From: Tolypothrix sp. NIES-4075
GTDB lineage: Bacteria; Cyanobacteriota; Cyanobacteriia; Cyanobacteriales; Nostocaceae
Reading direction: 5' to 3'
DNA: 64,000 nt
Assembly (NCBI RefSeq): GCF_002218085.1
Contig: NZ_BDUC01000008.1
Location: forward strand, 143,094 to 207,093
Shown: positions 16,827 through 25,034 of the stretch, one piece after another
Position numbering within the stretch: position 1 is the stretch's first letter
How the letters are laid out: each line of letters begins with the position of its first letter
Notes under the pieces: model-generated
The model's database searches: none
The model's input: only the letters and a program-made list of their open reading frames with translations
Told to the model about the DNA's origin: nothing
Made by a program: the position numbers and the translations under genes

Positions 16827-17372
16827 TCATTCCCGAATCCTGTAGAATGTCAAAGCGGTGTTGCCGTAAACTTTCTCACGGCATATTTCCCAAGCTGGAA
16901 TTACTGGGGCTGTCCAATTTTGGGGACTGTGTTCTACCGCGATTTCACCGCTAGAATCTAAAAGCTGACCTACCGCGATCGCTTCTAACACTGGCTGATA
17001 TAATCCACTGGCATAAGGCGGATCGAAATAAATTTTATCAAATTGCTTTCCGGATAAGTTTTTTAAGCGCTGCAATACGTCTCCCCGCAGCACTTGAAAT
17101 TCCTGATTTTCGTTTTGTACTTGCTGCCAGTTTTGTTGAATAATGGCACAGGCTCGACTCGACTGTTCAATGCCTACAACAACGCTTGCTTGTCTAGATA
17201 AAGCTTCTGCCCCCATTGAACCGCTACCGGCGCACAAATCCAGCCAGCGACAACCAGCTATTTCTCCCTGCCAAATATTAAAAACTGCTTCGCGTACCCG
17301 CGCACTCGTGGGACGGGTATCTTGTCCAGGTAAAGTTTTTATCTGGCGATTTCCGTAAATTCTCAGACTCAT
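16827..17372 (-). CDS. rsmD: 16S rRNA (guanine966-N2)-methyltransferase RsmD
   Basis: Methylates G966 of 16S rRNA in assembled 30S subunits, using S-adenosylmethionine. The N-terminus RIYGNRQIKTLPGQDTRPT, the SAM-binding WLDLCAGSGSMGAEALSR, and the catalytic FDPPY motif (DKIYFDPPYASG) are present at expected spacing, and the length of 181 residues is normal. hisH lies 80 bases upstream on the same strand and may share its transcript. Confidence 0.95.
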   Translation of the reverse strand: MSLRIYGNRQIKTLPGQDTRPTSARVREAVFNIWQGEIAGCRWLDLCAGSGSMGAEALSRQASVVVGIEQSSRACAIIQQNWQQVQNENQEFQVLRGDVLQRLKNLSGKQFDKIYFDPPYASGLYQPVLEAIAVGQLLDSSGEIAVEHSPQNWTAPVIPAWEICREKVYGNTALTFYRIRE

Positions 17373-17452
17373 TTTTAATTGGTCATGCGTCGTTAGTCCT
17401 TCTGGTTGTCAGGACTAATGACTAGAGACTAAACATAAAACTCACATTTATA

Positions 17453-18088
17453 TTATGCAGGAATTTTTTCGCGGACTTGAGAAACAAAATTAGAGAGGAT
17501 TTGCAGTCCTATATTAGAGGATTTTTCGGGATGAAATTGGACTGCCATGAGGTTATCGGTTGCGATCGCTGCTGTGACTGTTTGATTACCGTGGGTGACG
17601 CTGGCAGCGCGGATTTGGGGGTCAATTGGGTCAACATAGTAAGAATGGACAAAATATACCCAAGGCTGATAAGGTAAATGCTCCCACAAAATACTTTTTG
17701 GCTGAGTCAATTGCAGTTGATTCCAACCCATGTGGGGAATAGTAATTCCTGGTTCGGGAATAAACCGTCGCACTTTTCCTTTGATAATTCCGAGTCCTGG
17801 TAGTTTGCCTTCTTCACTAGATTCAAAGAGAATTTGCAATCCTAAGCATATACCTAAGAAAGGTTTACCGCTGGCGATCGCTTCTTTTATTGGTTGTTCT
17901 AAACCACGCGCTCTTATATGTTGCACTGCCGGATCGAATGCTCCCACTCCTGGCAAAATAACAGCATCTGCTTGTTGTAAATCTTTTGAAGAGTGAGTTA
18001 TCTTCGGAGTTGCCCCTGCTTTTTCCAAACCTTTGCAGACGGAATGCAAATTTCCCATCTCATAATCTATGACTGCAATTACCGGCAT
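17453..18088 (-). CDS. hisH: Imidazole glycerol phosphate synthase, glutamine amidotransferase subunit HisH
   Basis: Supplies ammonia from glutamine to HisF for imidazole glycerol phosphate in histidine synthesis. This is a class I amidotransferase of 211 residues: the nucleophile elbow is GICLGLQILFESS, with the cysteine at about residue 80, and the His-Glu pair is VQFHPEKSS near residue 187. The start MPVIAVIDYEMGNLHSV is typical. HisF is not in the window. Confidence 0.95.
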   Translation of the reverse strand: MPVIAVIDYEMGNLHSVCKGLEKAGATPKITHSSKDLQQADAVILPGVGAFDPAVQHIRARGLEQPIKEAIASGKPFLGICLGLQILFESSEEGKLPGLGIIKGKVRRFIPEPGITIPHMGWNQLQLTQPKSILWEHLPYQPWVYFVHSYYVDPIDPQIRAASVTHGNQTVTAAIATDNLMAVQFHPEKSSNIGLQILSNFVSQVREKIPA

Positions 18089-18146
18089 TTACCTTCTCCT
18101 TGTAAATTTATTAGGGAGGCTTTTTATATTCTAAATAATATTTGTT

Positions 18147-18659
18147 ATGAAGAAAAGAATCCTATTAACTTCTTTTGACATTTGGTTGCCTCATCAACAG
18201 TCAAATTCCTCTGATGATTTATTGATCGAAGTCGGCAAACTTAACTCGCTTGTTTATGATTTGACTTTTTTGCGACAGTTACCAGTCGATGGACAGCTTG
18301 CCAGTTCTCAGGTTAAGGCAAAAATCGAACTCATTCAACCAAATTACATCATCCTTTGTGGCATGGCAGAAAGCCGTAAACAATTGAGTGTTGAAAAAAT
18401 TGCCAGTAAAGCCGAAAATATTTTGCAGACAACGGTAAATTTAGAACAACTAGTCGCGGAAGCAACCGCAATTGAGATTAGCCATGACTGCGGCAAATTC
18501 GTCTGCGAGCATCTTTACTATTCAGTCTTGGACTATTTGAGACAGCACCAACTCACAATTGGTTGTATTTTTGTTCACGTTCCCGTTTTGACAAAAGAAA
18601 ATTTTGAAGGAATTTTTGCCGATTTCTTATTGATTGTTGACAAATTGGCACTTTTGTAA
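18147..18659 (+). CDS. Peptidase C15 (pyroglutamyl peptidase I)-like protein
   Basis: A 170-residue protein shaped like pyroglutamyl peptidase I, which removes N-terminal pyroglutamate. The start KRILLTSFDIW matches the usual VLVTGFxPF strand. The three catalytic positions appear kept: Glu83 in LSVEKIA, Cys120 in DCGKFVCEHLYY and His144 in FVHVP. It is shorter than the usual 200-215 residues and lacks the GGxxxNPS loop, so the substrate may differ. It starts about 60 bases from the divergent hisH, and the DUF3370 gene follows 40 bases later. Confidence 0.75.
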   Translation: MKKRILLTSFDIWLPHQQSNSSDDLLIEVGKLNSLVYDLTFLRQLPVDGQLASSQVKAKIELIQPNYIILCGMAESRKQLSVEKIASKAENILQTTVNLEQLVAEATAIEISHDCGKFVCEHLYYSVLDYLRQHQLTIGCIFVHVPVLTKENFEGIFADFLLIVDKLALL

Positions 18660-18698
18660 AGTCGTTTGCGTCTCGATAGTGAACAAATATGTAGATAT

Positions 18699-20048
18699 AT
18701 GTTGCCTTTTTTACTAATTTTTCCCATCGCTCAAACAATTTCCCCACCACAACCAGAGGAAGTGGTGCAACAACAAGAAGTGCGTCCTTTACCCGGACAG
18801 TTAGATAATGTGCCTGTGTTTAACAGTAATAGTCCAGAATTAGTTTTGAAAGAAGGAATTTTACTTTCTACCTTTGCAAAAGATGGGAAAAAAGTACCGC
18901 AGGCACACTTGAATTTTCCTTTTCGGGGAAGATTTGATATTTTCGCTCATCACATTGCCAGAGCGGAACCTCCAGATAATTTGCGGACGTTGTATTTAGG
19001 GATCATTTTGCACAACCCGACGAAGCAATCGGTGAAGGTGAATGTTTTGGAAGGAGCGAGTTATTTAAGTCAACCAGATGCACCGTTTATACAATTGCCA
19101 TCTATTATTGATAATTCTTTAGGTACAGTTTTCGCAGGTCCAGGCGATCGCGTCATGACTGATGTTTTAAGAAAACTGCGACAACCAATTTTACCAGCAC
19201 AAATAGTCATTCCGCCTGGGCAAAGTCAGATGTTGTTAAATCAGCCAATCCCCGTTAAGGAATTGACACCGCCGTTAAATGGTCGGTCAACATTGATACA
19301 TCTGCAAAGTAATGGCACGGTTTATGCAGCTAGCCTTGCGATGTTTGCACCGATAAATTCTGATGGTAGCGAGCGATCGCCTTCTCTGCAAGAATGGCAG
19401 AATCTCCTCAATAACGGTGATTTAGCAGGACCGCGTGATAAAATACCCACTGAGCCAAATAGTCCTAAACCAATAATATATGGTCGTGTCGCCGGCGTTG
19501 CCCAAGGTTCTGAGTGGAAAGCTTTATTAGTAGATCGTCCCCAAGCTAAATATCTGACTATTCCCCAACCCGGTCAAGCCTTTTCTTACGCTCTGAGTAC
19601 AATTCCTGGTGGTAGCTTGGGTACTAATCAAATTCAAAGTGCGCCGATGTTGGTACGCTATCCTGATACCGCATATCGCGCTCACGGCAACTATGGAATT
19701 AAATACAGTCTCAAATTGCCACTATATAATAATACTCAAAGTCGGCGCATTGTAACTATATCAATGCAAACACCACTAAAGGAAGATAAATTAGTAAATC
19801 GAGGCTTGCGCTTTTTGAGTATACCCGGACCGCAAGTATTATTTCGCGGTACAGTGCAACTACGTTACAAAGATGAGCAAGGTAAACCACAAACCAAACT
19901 TATACATTTAGTACAAAAGAGAGGTCAACAGGGTGAAGCGTTGGCAGTGCTAAATTTAAAAGCAGGCGATCGCTCCGACGTAGAAGTAGACTTACTCTAT
20001 CCCCCAGACGCCACCCCACCGCAAGTATTAACAGTCACAACTCGGTAA
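18699..20048 (+). CDS. DUF3370 family protein
   Basis: A 449-residue protein with a short hydrophobic start (MLPFLLIFPIAQTI), so probably exported. DUF3370 features recognised are QEVRPLPGQLDNVPVFNSNSPE, then GILLSTF, HLNFPFRGRFDIFAHHIA and VLEGASYLSQPDAPF. The second half is beta-rich with TFAGPGDRV-like and NYGIKYSLKLPLYN segments. The family is largely cyanobacterial, with unknown function, thought to be periplasmic or surface-associated. The frame opens at TTG 18666; ATG 18699 gives the sensible signal. nadR follows after 24 bases. Confidence 0.85.
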   Translation: MLPFLLIFPIAQTISPPQPEEVVQQQEVRPLPGQLDNVPVFNSNSPELVLKEGILLSTFAKDGKKVPQAHLNFPFRGRFDIFAHHIARAEPPDNLRTLYLGIILHNPTKQSVKVNVLEGASYLSQPDAPFIQLPSIIDNSLGTVFAGPGDRVMTDVLRKLRQPILPAQIVIPPGQSQMLLNQPIPVKELTPPLNGRSTLIHLQSNGTVYAASLAMFAPINSDGSERSPSLQEWQNLLNNGDLAGPRDKIPTEPNSPKPIIYGRVAGVAQGSEWKALLVDRPQAKYLTIPQPGQAFSYALSTIPGGSLGTNQIQSAPMLVRYPDTAYRAHGNYGIKYSLKLPLYNNTQSRRIVTISMQTPLKEDKLVNRGLRFLSIPGPQVLFRGTVQLRYKDEQGKPQTKLIHLVQKRGQQGEALAVLNLKAGDRSDVEVDLLYPPDATPPQVLTVTTR

Positions 20049-20072
20049 TTTACGTAAAATTCTAAAACAATC

Positions 20073-21098
20073 ATGGGTAAGCGGGGTCTGACACTAGGTA
20101 AATTTGCACCTCTCCACAAAGGTCATCAACTTGTTATTGAAACTGCCTTAGCAGAGATGGATGAAGTAGTTGTGATAATTTACGATTGCCCAGAGGTTAC
20201 TGAGGTTCCTCTAACAATTCGGGCTAACTGGCTGCGAAAAATTTATCCAACGATTCAGATAATTGAGGCTTGGGATGGTCCAACCGTTGTTGGGGATACA
20301 CCTGAGATCAAAAAAAAGCATGAAGATTATATTCTAGGGCGATTGAAATCGCAGAAAATCACTCATTTCTACAGTAGTGAATTTTATGGAAAACATATGA
20401 GCGAGGCTTTGGGAGCAATCAATCGGCTTGTGGATTGCGATCGCCAAAAAGTCCCGATCTCAGGAACGGAAATTAGAAAAGATCCCTTTAAATTTCGGAA
20501 ATATTTACATCCCCTGGTGTATTGTGACCTCATTACCAATGTAGTTTTCTTAGGTGCCCCTTCAACGGGCAAAACTACGATCGCTTCCAAATTAGCGCAG
20601 GAGTACAACACCGTTTGGATGCCAGAATATGGACGTGAGTATTGGGAAACCCATCAGGTTGAGCGAAGACTCTCGCTTGAACAACTTGTGGAGATTGCAT
20701 TTGGGCATCTAGAACGCGAAGAAGCCATGAAGCAACAAGCAAATCAGTATTTGTTTATAGATACGAATGCGATTACAACCTATCACTTCTCGCTGTACTA
20801 TCATAATAGCGTCGCTCCAACCCTGGTAGATTTGGCAAATCAGGCAGCTTTGGGCTACGATTTAGTATTTCTTTGTGAGACAGATATCCCTTATCATGAT
20901 ACCTGGGATCGCTCTGGGGAGACAAATCGAAATATATTTCAGAAAATTATCCTTAGCGATCTAATTCTCCGAAAAGTTTCATTTTTTCAATTGCGAGGCA
21001 GTTTAGATACTAGAATTCAAGTTGTAAAAAGAGTTTTATCACAGTACCGGAAATACAGCAATCTTCTGGAATTGTTATCACCCTATACGAATGTTTGA
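20073..21098 (+). CDS. nadR: NadR-type NMN adenylyltransferase / nicotinamide riboside kinase
   Basis: A two-domain salvage enzyme. Residues 1-150 form a nucleotidyltransferase with LGKFAPLHKGHQL (HxGH motif) and ISGTEIRKDP, joining NMN to AMP. Residues 160-330 form a kinase with Walker A FLGAPSTGKTT and a YLFIDTNAITTYHFS strand, phosphorylating nicotinamide riboside. The helix-turn-helix repressor domain of enterobacterial NadR is absent, so this is the purely enzymatic form. It overlaps pnuC by eight bases, giving a transport-plus-activation pair for NAD synthesis. Confidence 0.93.
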   Translation: MGKRGLTLGKFAPLHKGHQLVIETALAEMDEVVVIIYDCPEVTEVPLTIRANWLRKIYPTIQIIEAWDGPTVVGDTPEIKKKHEDYILGRLKSQKITHFYSSEFYGKHMSEALGAINRLVDCDRQKVPISGTEIRKDPFKFRKYLHPLVYCDLITNVVFLGAPSTGKTTIASKLAQEYNTVWMPEYGREYWETHQVERRLSLEQLVEIAFGHLEREEAMKQQANQYLFIDTNAITTYHFSLYYHNSVAPTLVDLANQAALGYDLVFLCETDIPYHDTWDRSGETNRNIFQKIILSDLILRKVSFFQLRGSLDTRIQVVKRVLSQYRKYSNLLELLSPYTNV

Positions 21099-21741
21099 AT
21101 TTTGGAGCGTAAACAACATCGCTTTTAGGCTCATAGGATATCCCATGAGCTACATTGAACTCTTGGGAACAATTTTCTACCTATGGTCAGTTTGGCTAAT
21201 TTCCAAAAGAGAAATACTTACTTGGGCTGTTGGTATCGTTAGTGTGTTACTTTATATGGCACTTTTTTACCAAATTCGCTTGTATTCTGATGCCTTAGAG
21301 CAAGTATACTATCTTTTGGTTAGTGTGTATGGCTGGTGGCGATGGAGTACACCCCAACCGGATACGGGCAAGGTATTGGATGTGCGATATTGTCCACATC
21401 GCAAATTCCTACTGACTGCGGTAGTTACTATCGTGGTGGCGATCGCTTTGGGTACAGTTATGAGTCGGGTTCATCTGTTACTCCCTACCATCTTTCAACA
21501 GCCTGCATCTTATCCATATCTGGATGCAATCACAACAGTTATGAGTTTTACCGCAATGGGACTCATGGCACAAAAGTACATTGAAAGCTGGTATTACTGG
21601 ATTATAGTTGACATTATCGGAATTGGGCTGTACTACGCTAAAGAAGTTAAATTTATTTCATTGCTTTATGTGATTCTGCTTTTTATGGCAATTAATGGAT
21701 TGGTTTCTTGGCGCAAGGCAGCTAAAATGCGAAAAGCCTAA
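21091..21741 (+). CDS. pnuC: Nicotinamide riboside/mononucleotide transporter PnuC
   Basis: A facilitative transporter of 216 residues with seven or so membrane helices. The MSYIELLGTIFYLWSVWLIS region, EILTWAVGIV, and the substrate-site segment YSDALEQVYYLLVSVYGWWRW are the PnuC hallmarks. The ATG at 21091 lies inside the last codons of nadR and gives the 18-residue pre-helix seen in homologs; ATG 21145 is possible. The overlap implies coupled translation with NadR, which would trap the imported riboside by phosphorylation. Confidence 0.93.
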   Translation: MFEFWSVNNIAFRLIGYPMSYIELLGTIFYLWSVWLISKREILTWAVGIVSVLLYMALFYQIRLYSDALEQVYYLLVSVYGWWRWSTPQPDTGKVLDVRYCPHRKFLLTAVVTIVVAIALGTVMSRVHLLLPTIFQQPASYPYLDAITTVMSFTAMGLMAQKYIESWYYWIIVDIIGIGLYYAKEVKFISLLYVILLFMAINGLVSWRKAAKMRKA

Positions 21742-21751
21742 GCCTTTTATT

Positions 21752-21842
21752 TGTTGGGTTTTCACCCTTCGGGTTCGCCAGTTCCCCATCTGGCTGTAAG
21801 CCAAGATGGGGACTGGACTCACTATCGTTCAACCCAACCGAC
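21752..21842. repeat. Nested inverted repeat after pnuC
   Basis: Outer arms TTGGGTT...AACCCAA enclose an inner near-perfect hairpin in which CCAGTTCCCCATCTGGCT pairs with AGCCAAGATGGGGACTGG. It lies between the convergent pnuC and the PEP-CTERM gene and may act as a bidirectional stop or be a dispersed palindrome. Confidence 0.7.
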
Positions 21843-21847
21843 AACTA

Positions 21848-22513
21848 CTAACCGTTAGCTATCTGTTTAATTTTCGACTGCATTAAAGCGGGATTGAAGA
21901 TAGTAGCCAAACCGATTATGGCGATCGCACCTATGCCAAAAAGAGGAGAGGGTTCGGGAATAGATTTCCCAGCAGTATAGCAATTTGCGGGCAAGGAACC
22001 TCCATCAGGTACATTGCCATCAAAAATAAATGAGATACCTGTAGTTCTTGTATTTTCTATAAACGCTTGTGTGGCACCACCTGGGTAGCAAGCTTTAGGA
22101 GGTTGAGGTCCAGCAACACCGATATATACATCCAAGCCTGCGGGTAGAGTTACTCTTTCTCTCAATTGCGCTAAATTTGGAGGAGGTCCGAAGTATTGAG
22201 CTAGAGCCAACTCTTGAATGGCATCTAATGTAGTTTTACCATTACTGCTGTCATAAAAATTAGTTGTTAAAAATCTACCAAACCGATAAGTATTATCATC
22301 ATTGTAATAGCGATAATAAGTCGTATCTTGCGTCAGCGTCTGTTTTGTACATTCTGAGTTAAGAAACGACGTAATAATGGTAGCTTGATCCAAAACGGAG
22401 TCGGGTATCGGACAGGCAGCCGATGCAGGTGTCTGTCCAGCCACAATCACAAAGGGACAAAGACCGATAAATGCCACTCCACCTAACCAAACACCACAAT
22501 CCTGCTTATTCAT
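21848..22513 (-). CDS. Exported protein with PEP-CTERM-like anchor, unknown domain
   Basis: A 221-residue protein: a signal peptide (cleavage expected near ASAA, about residue 33), a central domain, and a C-terminal IPEPSPLFGIGAIAIIGL helix with basic tail, matching a PEP-CTERM sorting signal. The central domain has four to six cysteines and reads YRFGRFLTTN... then TLPAGLDVYIGVAGPQ and YPGGATQAFI. The order of these pieces faintly recalls TNT-type NAD glycohydrolase toxins, but this is weak. Function unknown; no immunity-like gene is adjacent. Confidence 0.7.
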   Translation of the reverse strand: MNKQDCGVWLGGVAFIGLCPFVIVAGQTPASAACPIPDSVLDQATIITSFLNSECTKQTLTQDTTYYRYYNDDNTYRFGRFLTTNFYDSSNGKTTLDAIQELALAQYFGPPPNLAQLRERVTLPAGLDVYIGVAGPQPPKACYPGGATQAFIENTRTTGISFIFDGNVPDGGSLPANCYTAGKSIPEPSPLFGIGAIAIIGLATIFNPALMQSKIKQIANG

Positions 22514-22612
22514 TAAGATACATTTTACGTGTAATTTCCCAGAGATTCTATCAAGTTCGTTCCTTTTGTGTCAATCAAGAAATTGGTAACTGTATTAACA
22601 CGTAGGTAAAAC

Positions 22613-22650
22613 ATGTGAGTATAAGCACGTATGAGTGCTTATACTCACAT
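22613..22650. terminator. 16-bp perfect inverted repeat next to the stop of the 443-residue gene
   Basis: Arms at 22613-22628 and 22635-22650 (ATGTGAGTATAAGCAC and its complement) with a six-base loop lie immediately 3' of the minus-strand stop codon at 22652-22654. No T-run follows, so termination is inferred. Confidence 0.65.
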
Positions 22651-22651
22651 C

Positions 22652-23983
22652 TTAACTCCGTTGAAAACCCTTTGCTGTCGGCTTTTTACCTTTCTCCTTA
22701 GACTTAGACTTATTCACATCTGCCAAAGCTTCTTGAAACAAATTATGCAGATGTAGAGGTACACTAGCAATTTCTGGTAACTCTGGCTCAATCGGTTTGT
22801 TGAATTCTTGCAAAAGCGGTTTCAGATCGCTTGACAAGCGAAAATCCGGACGCTGTAAATAAGTTTGCAACACCTTTTCTAATTGAGTTGGGTACTGTTC
22901 AGCTAACCGATACCAAACGAAAGCATTAATACTTTTATCTTCTAGGAAGTAACGAATTAGTTTTTCTGAACCTTCAATATTTTGCACATCAGCTGATAAA
23001 ATTGCTTTCATTTTCCCGTATGTTGGTAAAAACATTTGTCCCCAACGAGGATGAGAAAGTGCTGTTACCTGTTCTGCTTTCCTCAGTTCCGCAGGTAAAT
23101 CAACTTTCGGCATCACCATTTTATTGTTGGCAGATTTATTGTTAAATACCTGAGAAACTACTTGAGAATCAGCACCCAACTCTTCCGCTGCTGCTTTGAT
23201 TTCTTCTTCGTCGATTCCTGCGGCTTCTGCGGCTTCAGCTAAAGATTTAGAAGTATCAATGCCTGCTTCTGTCAAGCGTTTCTCAGTCATTAACTCTTGG
23301 AATTCAACGATTTTTTTGTTAAGTTGATATCCCGGCAATGTGATTTCATCGCTACCAAAAAAGTCAACAAATTCCTGATGATATTTTTCGACCGATCGCC
23401 AAGCTTCTTCTAATAAATCTGGGGCATCTCCGTAAAGATTATTTTTGTAGTTATCTTTGAAATTACCGATCGCTACTGCTAATTTTGGTTTACCTAATTT
23501 ACCCAAGAGTGTATGGGAACTAAAAAACATCCATTCAGTATCGCTTAAAGGAGCAATTCGAGTTAAGAAAATTTCTCCGACTTTAAACCGTGACATTTCT
23601 TGAATTGTTAATGCATCAGTTGGCTTGACAATATAGTGTTTATCTGTTAGCCAATTTACCAATTCAAAGCCATCAGGTAAAATTTGAACTACAGCAAACA
23701 AGCCAATAAAACTCCGATGCCAACTGCGAATCAGGTTGCGTTCTGTATCTGATAAATCGGGATGACTTTCACAAAATAAATCAAGCGGTGTTTTATCACC
23801 GACTTTCCCTTCGATCGCAAAACTATCAATGATGAAATCTTGCTGTTTGCTATCACCCGAACCACGACGCGATTGTTCTGCTGCATAAGTTTCCAGCGCT
23901 GTTGCGAGTTCGTCTTCTGCGTCAAGGACGAAATCGATTAAGGCTAGTTTTAATTCGTGCGATCGCTCTAATATTAAATCCAC
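22652..23983 (-). CDS. Conserved-looking cytosolic protein of unknown function
   Basis: A 443-residue acidic, mainly helical protein without signal or membrane segments. Visible parts are an N-terminal helical region with DFVLDAEDELATALETYAAEQSR, and a mixed domain with FIGLFAVVQILPDGFELVNWL and EWMFFSSHTLLGK. A short alanine/glutamate-rich region follows (SLAEAAEAAGIDEEEIKAAAEELG). The C-terminal helical repeat region (RYFLEDKSINAFVWYRLAEQYPTQLEKVLQTYLQRPDF) ends in a lysine-rich tail. I do not recognise a named family. The gene stands alone. Confidence 0.75.
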   Translation of the reverse strand: MDLILERSHELKLALIDFVLDAEDELATALETYAAEQSRRGSGDSKQQDFIIDSFAIEGKVGDKTPLDLFCESHPDLSDTERNLIRSWHRSFIGLFAVVQILPDGFELVNWLTDKHYIVKPTDALTIQEMSRFKVGEIFLTRIAPLSDTEWMFFSSHTLLGKLGKPKLAVAIGNFKDNYKNNLYGDAPDLLEEAWRSVEKYHQEFVDFFGSDEITLPGYQLNKKIVEFQELMTEKRLTEAGIDTSKSLAEAAEAAGIDEEEIKAAAEELGADSQVVSQVFNNKSANNKMVMPKVDLPAELRKAEQVTALSHPRWGQMFLPTYGKMKAILSADVQNIEGSEKLIRYFLEDKSINAFVWYRLAEQYPTQLEKVLQTYLQRPDFRLSSDLKPLLQEFNKPIEPELPEIASVPLHLHNLFQEALADVNKSKSKEKGKKPTAKGFQRS

Positions 23984-24360
23984 AGTTTCATCTCTCGCAT
24001 CAACATTGGTACATTATAAGTTCCAAAATACTTTTGGCATCTGGCAATAGCTAGATTTTTGAGAATGCTAGCCAATACTAGGTAAGTTGAGGCGTTATGT
24101 ATAATACTGCATTTACAAGTAAATCTCACTTTATTCAAAACTTATAAAGTTGAAGTTATAGAGATAATTAAGTGCTTTTAATCATTGAAAATCAATTTTA
24201 CTTTTATCTATTTTATGAAATACTTAACTTGTACTGAGCTAATTTCTATTTTTATCCAGTTATTTCCAGATTTTATATCATTATTTACACTTACTTTTAT
24301 ATAAGTTTCACATACTTTTTTCCGAAAGGTTACTGTTTTTATTCAAATTCGTTTTTTTGT
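23984..24360. other. AT-rich intergenic region between divergent genes
   Basis: About 377 bases between the 443-residue gene and lemA, mostly A/T, with no supported gene or hairpin. It should hold both promoters. Confidence 0.5.
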
Positions 24361-24996
24361 ATGATAGCTTCACCAGCTTGTTCTACTGGTTTTGCCGTGC
24401 CAGTAAATTTATTTATCACCACTTCCAATATGTCACCAGCACTATACATATTTATTTTTTGGTTAATAATTACTGTATTTATTGTAATTATGTATAACAG
24501 CTTAATTTCCAAAAAGAATCAGGTAGATAATGCATTTGCCAGTATTGATGTACTTCTGCAAAAAAGATGGGATTTAATACCTAATTTAGTAGCAGTAGCC
24601 CAAAATTACATGCGATTTGAGCAAAAAACCTTAACAAAAATCGCTCAATTAAGAACTAAGGCTATTTCCGAACGAGTAAGTGCTAATACAAGAGTTGGCT
24701 TAGAAAACGAAATATCTAAGACTTTAGGTAACATCATAGTAGCAGTAGAAGCGTATCCAGAATTAAAATCAAACGAACACTTTCTACAATTGCAATACTC
24801 ATTGAATGAAATAGAAGAACAAATTTCAGCAGCTAGACGGTTTTATAATACTGCGGTGAAAGAATACAATAATGTTGTGGAAATGTTTCCCACAAATTTG
24901 ATAGCTTCGTGGATGAACTATCAGTTAAAAGTCCAATTTCAGGCAACTCCACAAGAAAGGCAAAATGTTAATTTAAAAAACATATTTAATCAATAG
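24361..24996 (+). CDS. lemA: LemA family protein
   Basis: A membrane-anchored helical-bundle protein. LemA features are one N-terminal membrane helix (about residues 30-46), the YNSLISKKNQVDNAFASIDVLLQKRWDLIPNLV start of the bundle, and the terminal AARRFYNTAVKEYNNVVEMFPTNLIA motif. The first ATG (24361) adds 23 residues before MSPALYIFIFW; the ATG at 24430 is a plausible true start. The following gene encodes a TPR-DUF3137 protein, a known partner type. The role of LemA proteins is unclear, perhaps in membrane stress or signalling. Confidence 0.92.
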   Translation: MIASPACSTGFAVPVNLFITTSNMSPALYIFIFWLIITVFIVIMYNSLISKKNQVDNAFASIDVLLQKRWDLIPNLVAVAQNYMRFEQKTLTKIAQLRTKAISERVSANTRVGLENEISKTLGNIIVAVEAYPELKSNEHFLQLQYSLNEIEEQISAARRFYNTAVKEYNNVVEMFPTNLIASWMNYQLKVQFQATPQERQNVNLKNIFNQ

Positions 24997-25034
24997 ATAA
25001 GATTTTAATTTTGCAATATTGTGGAAAAATTTAT

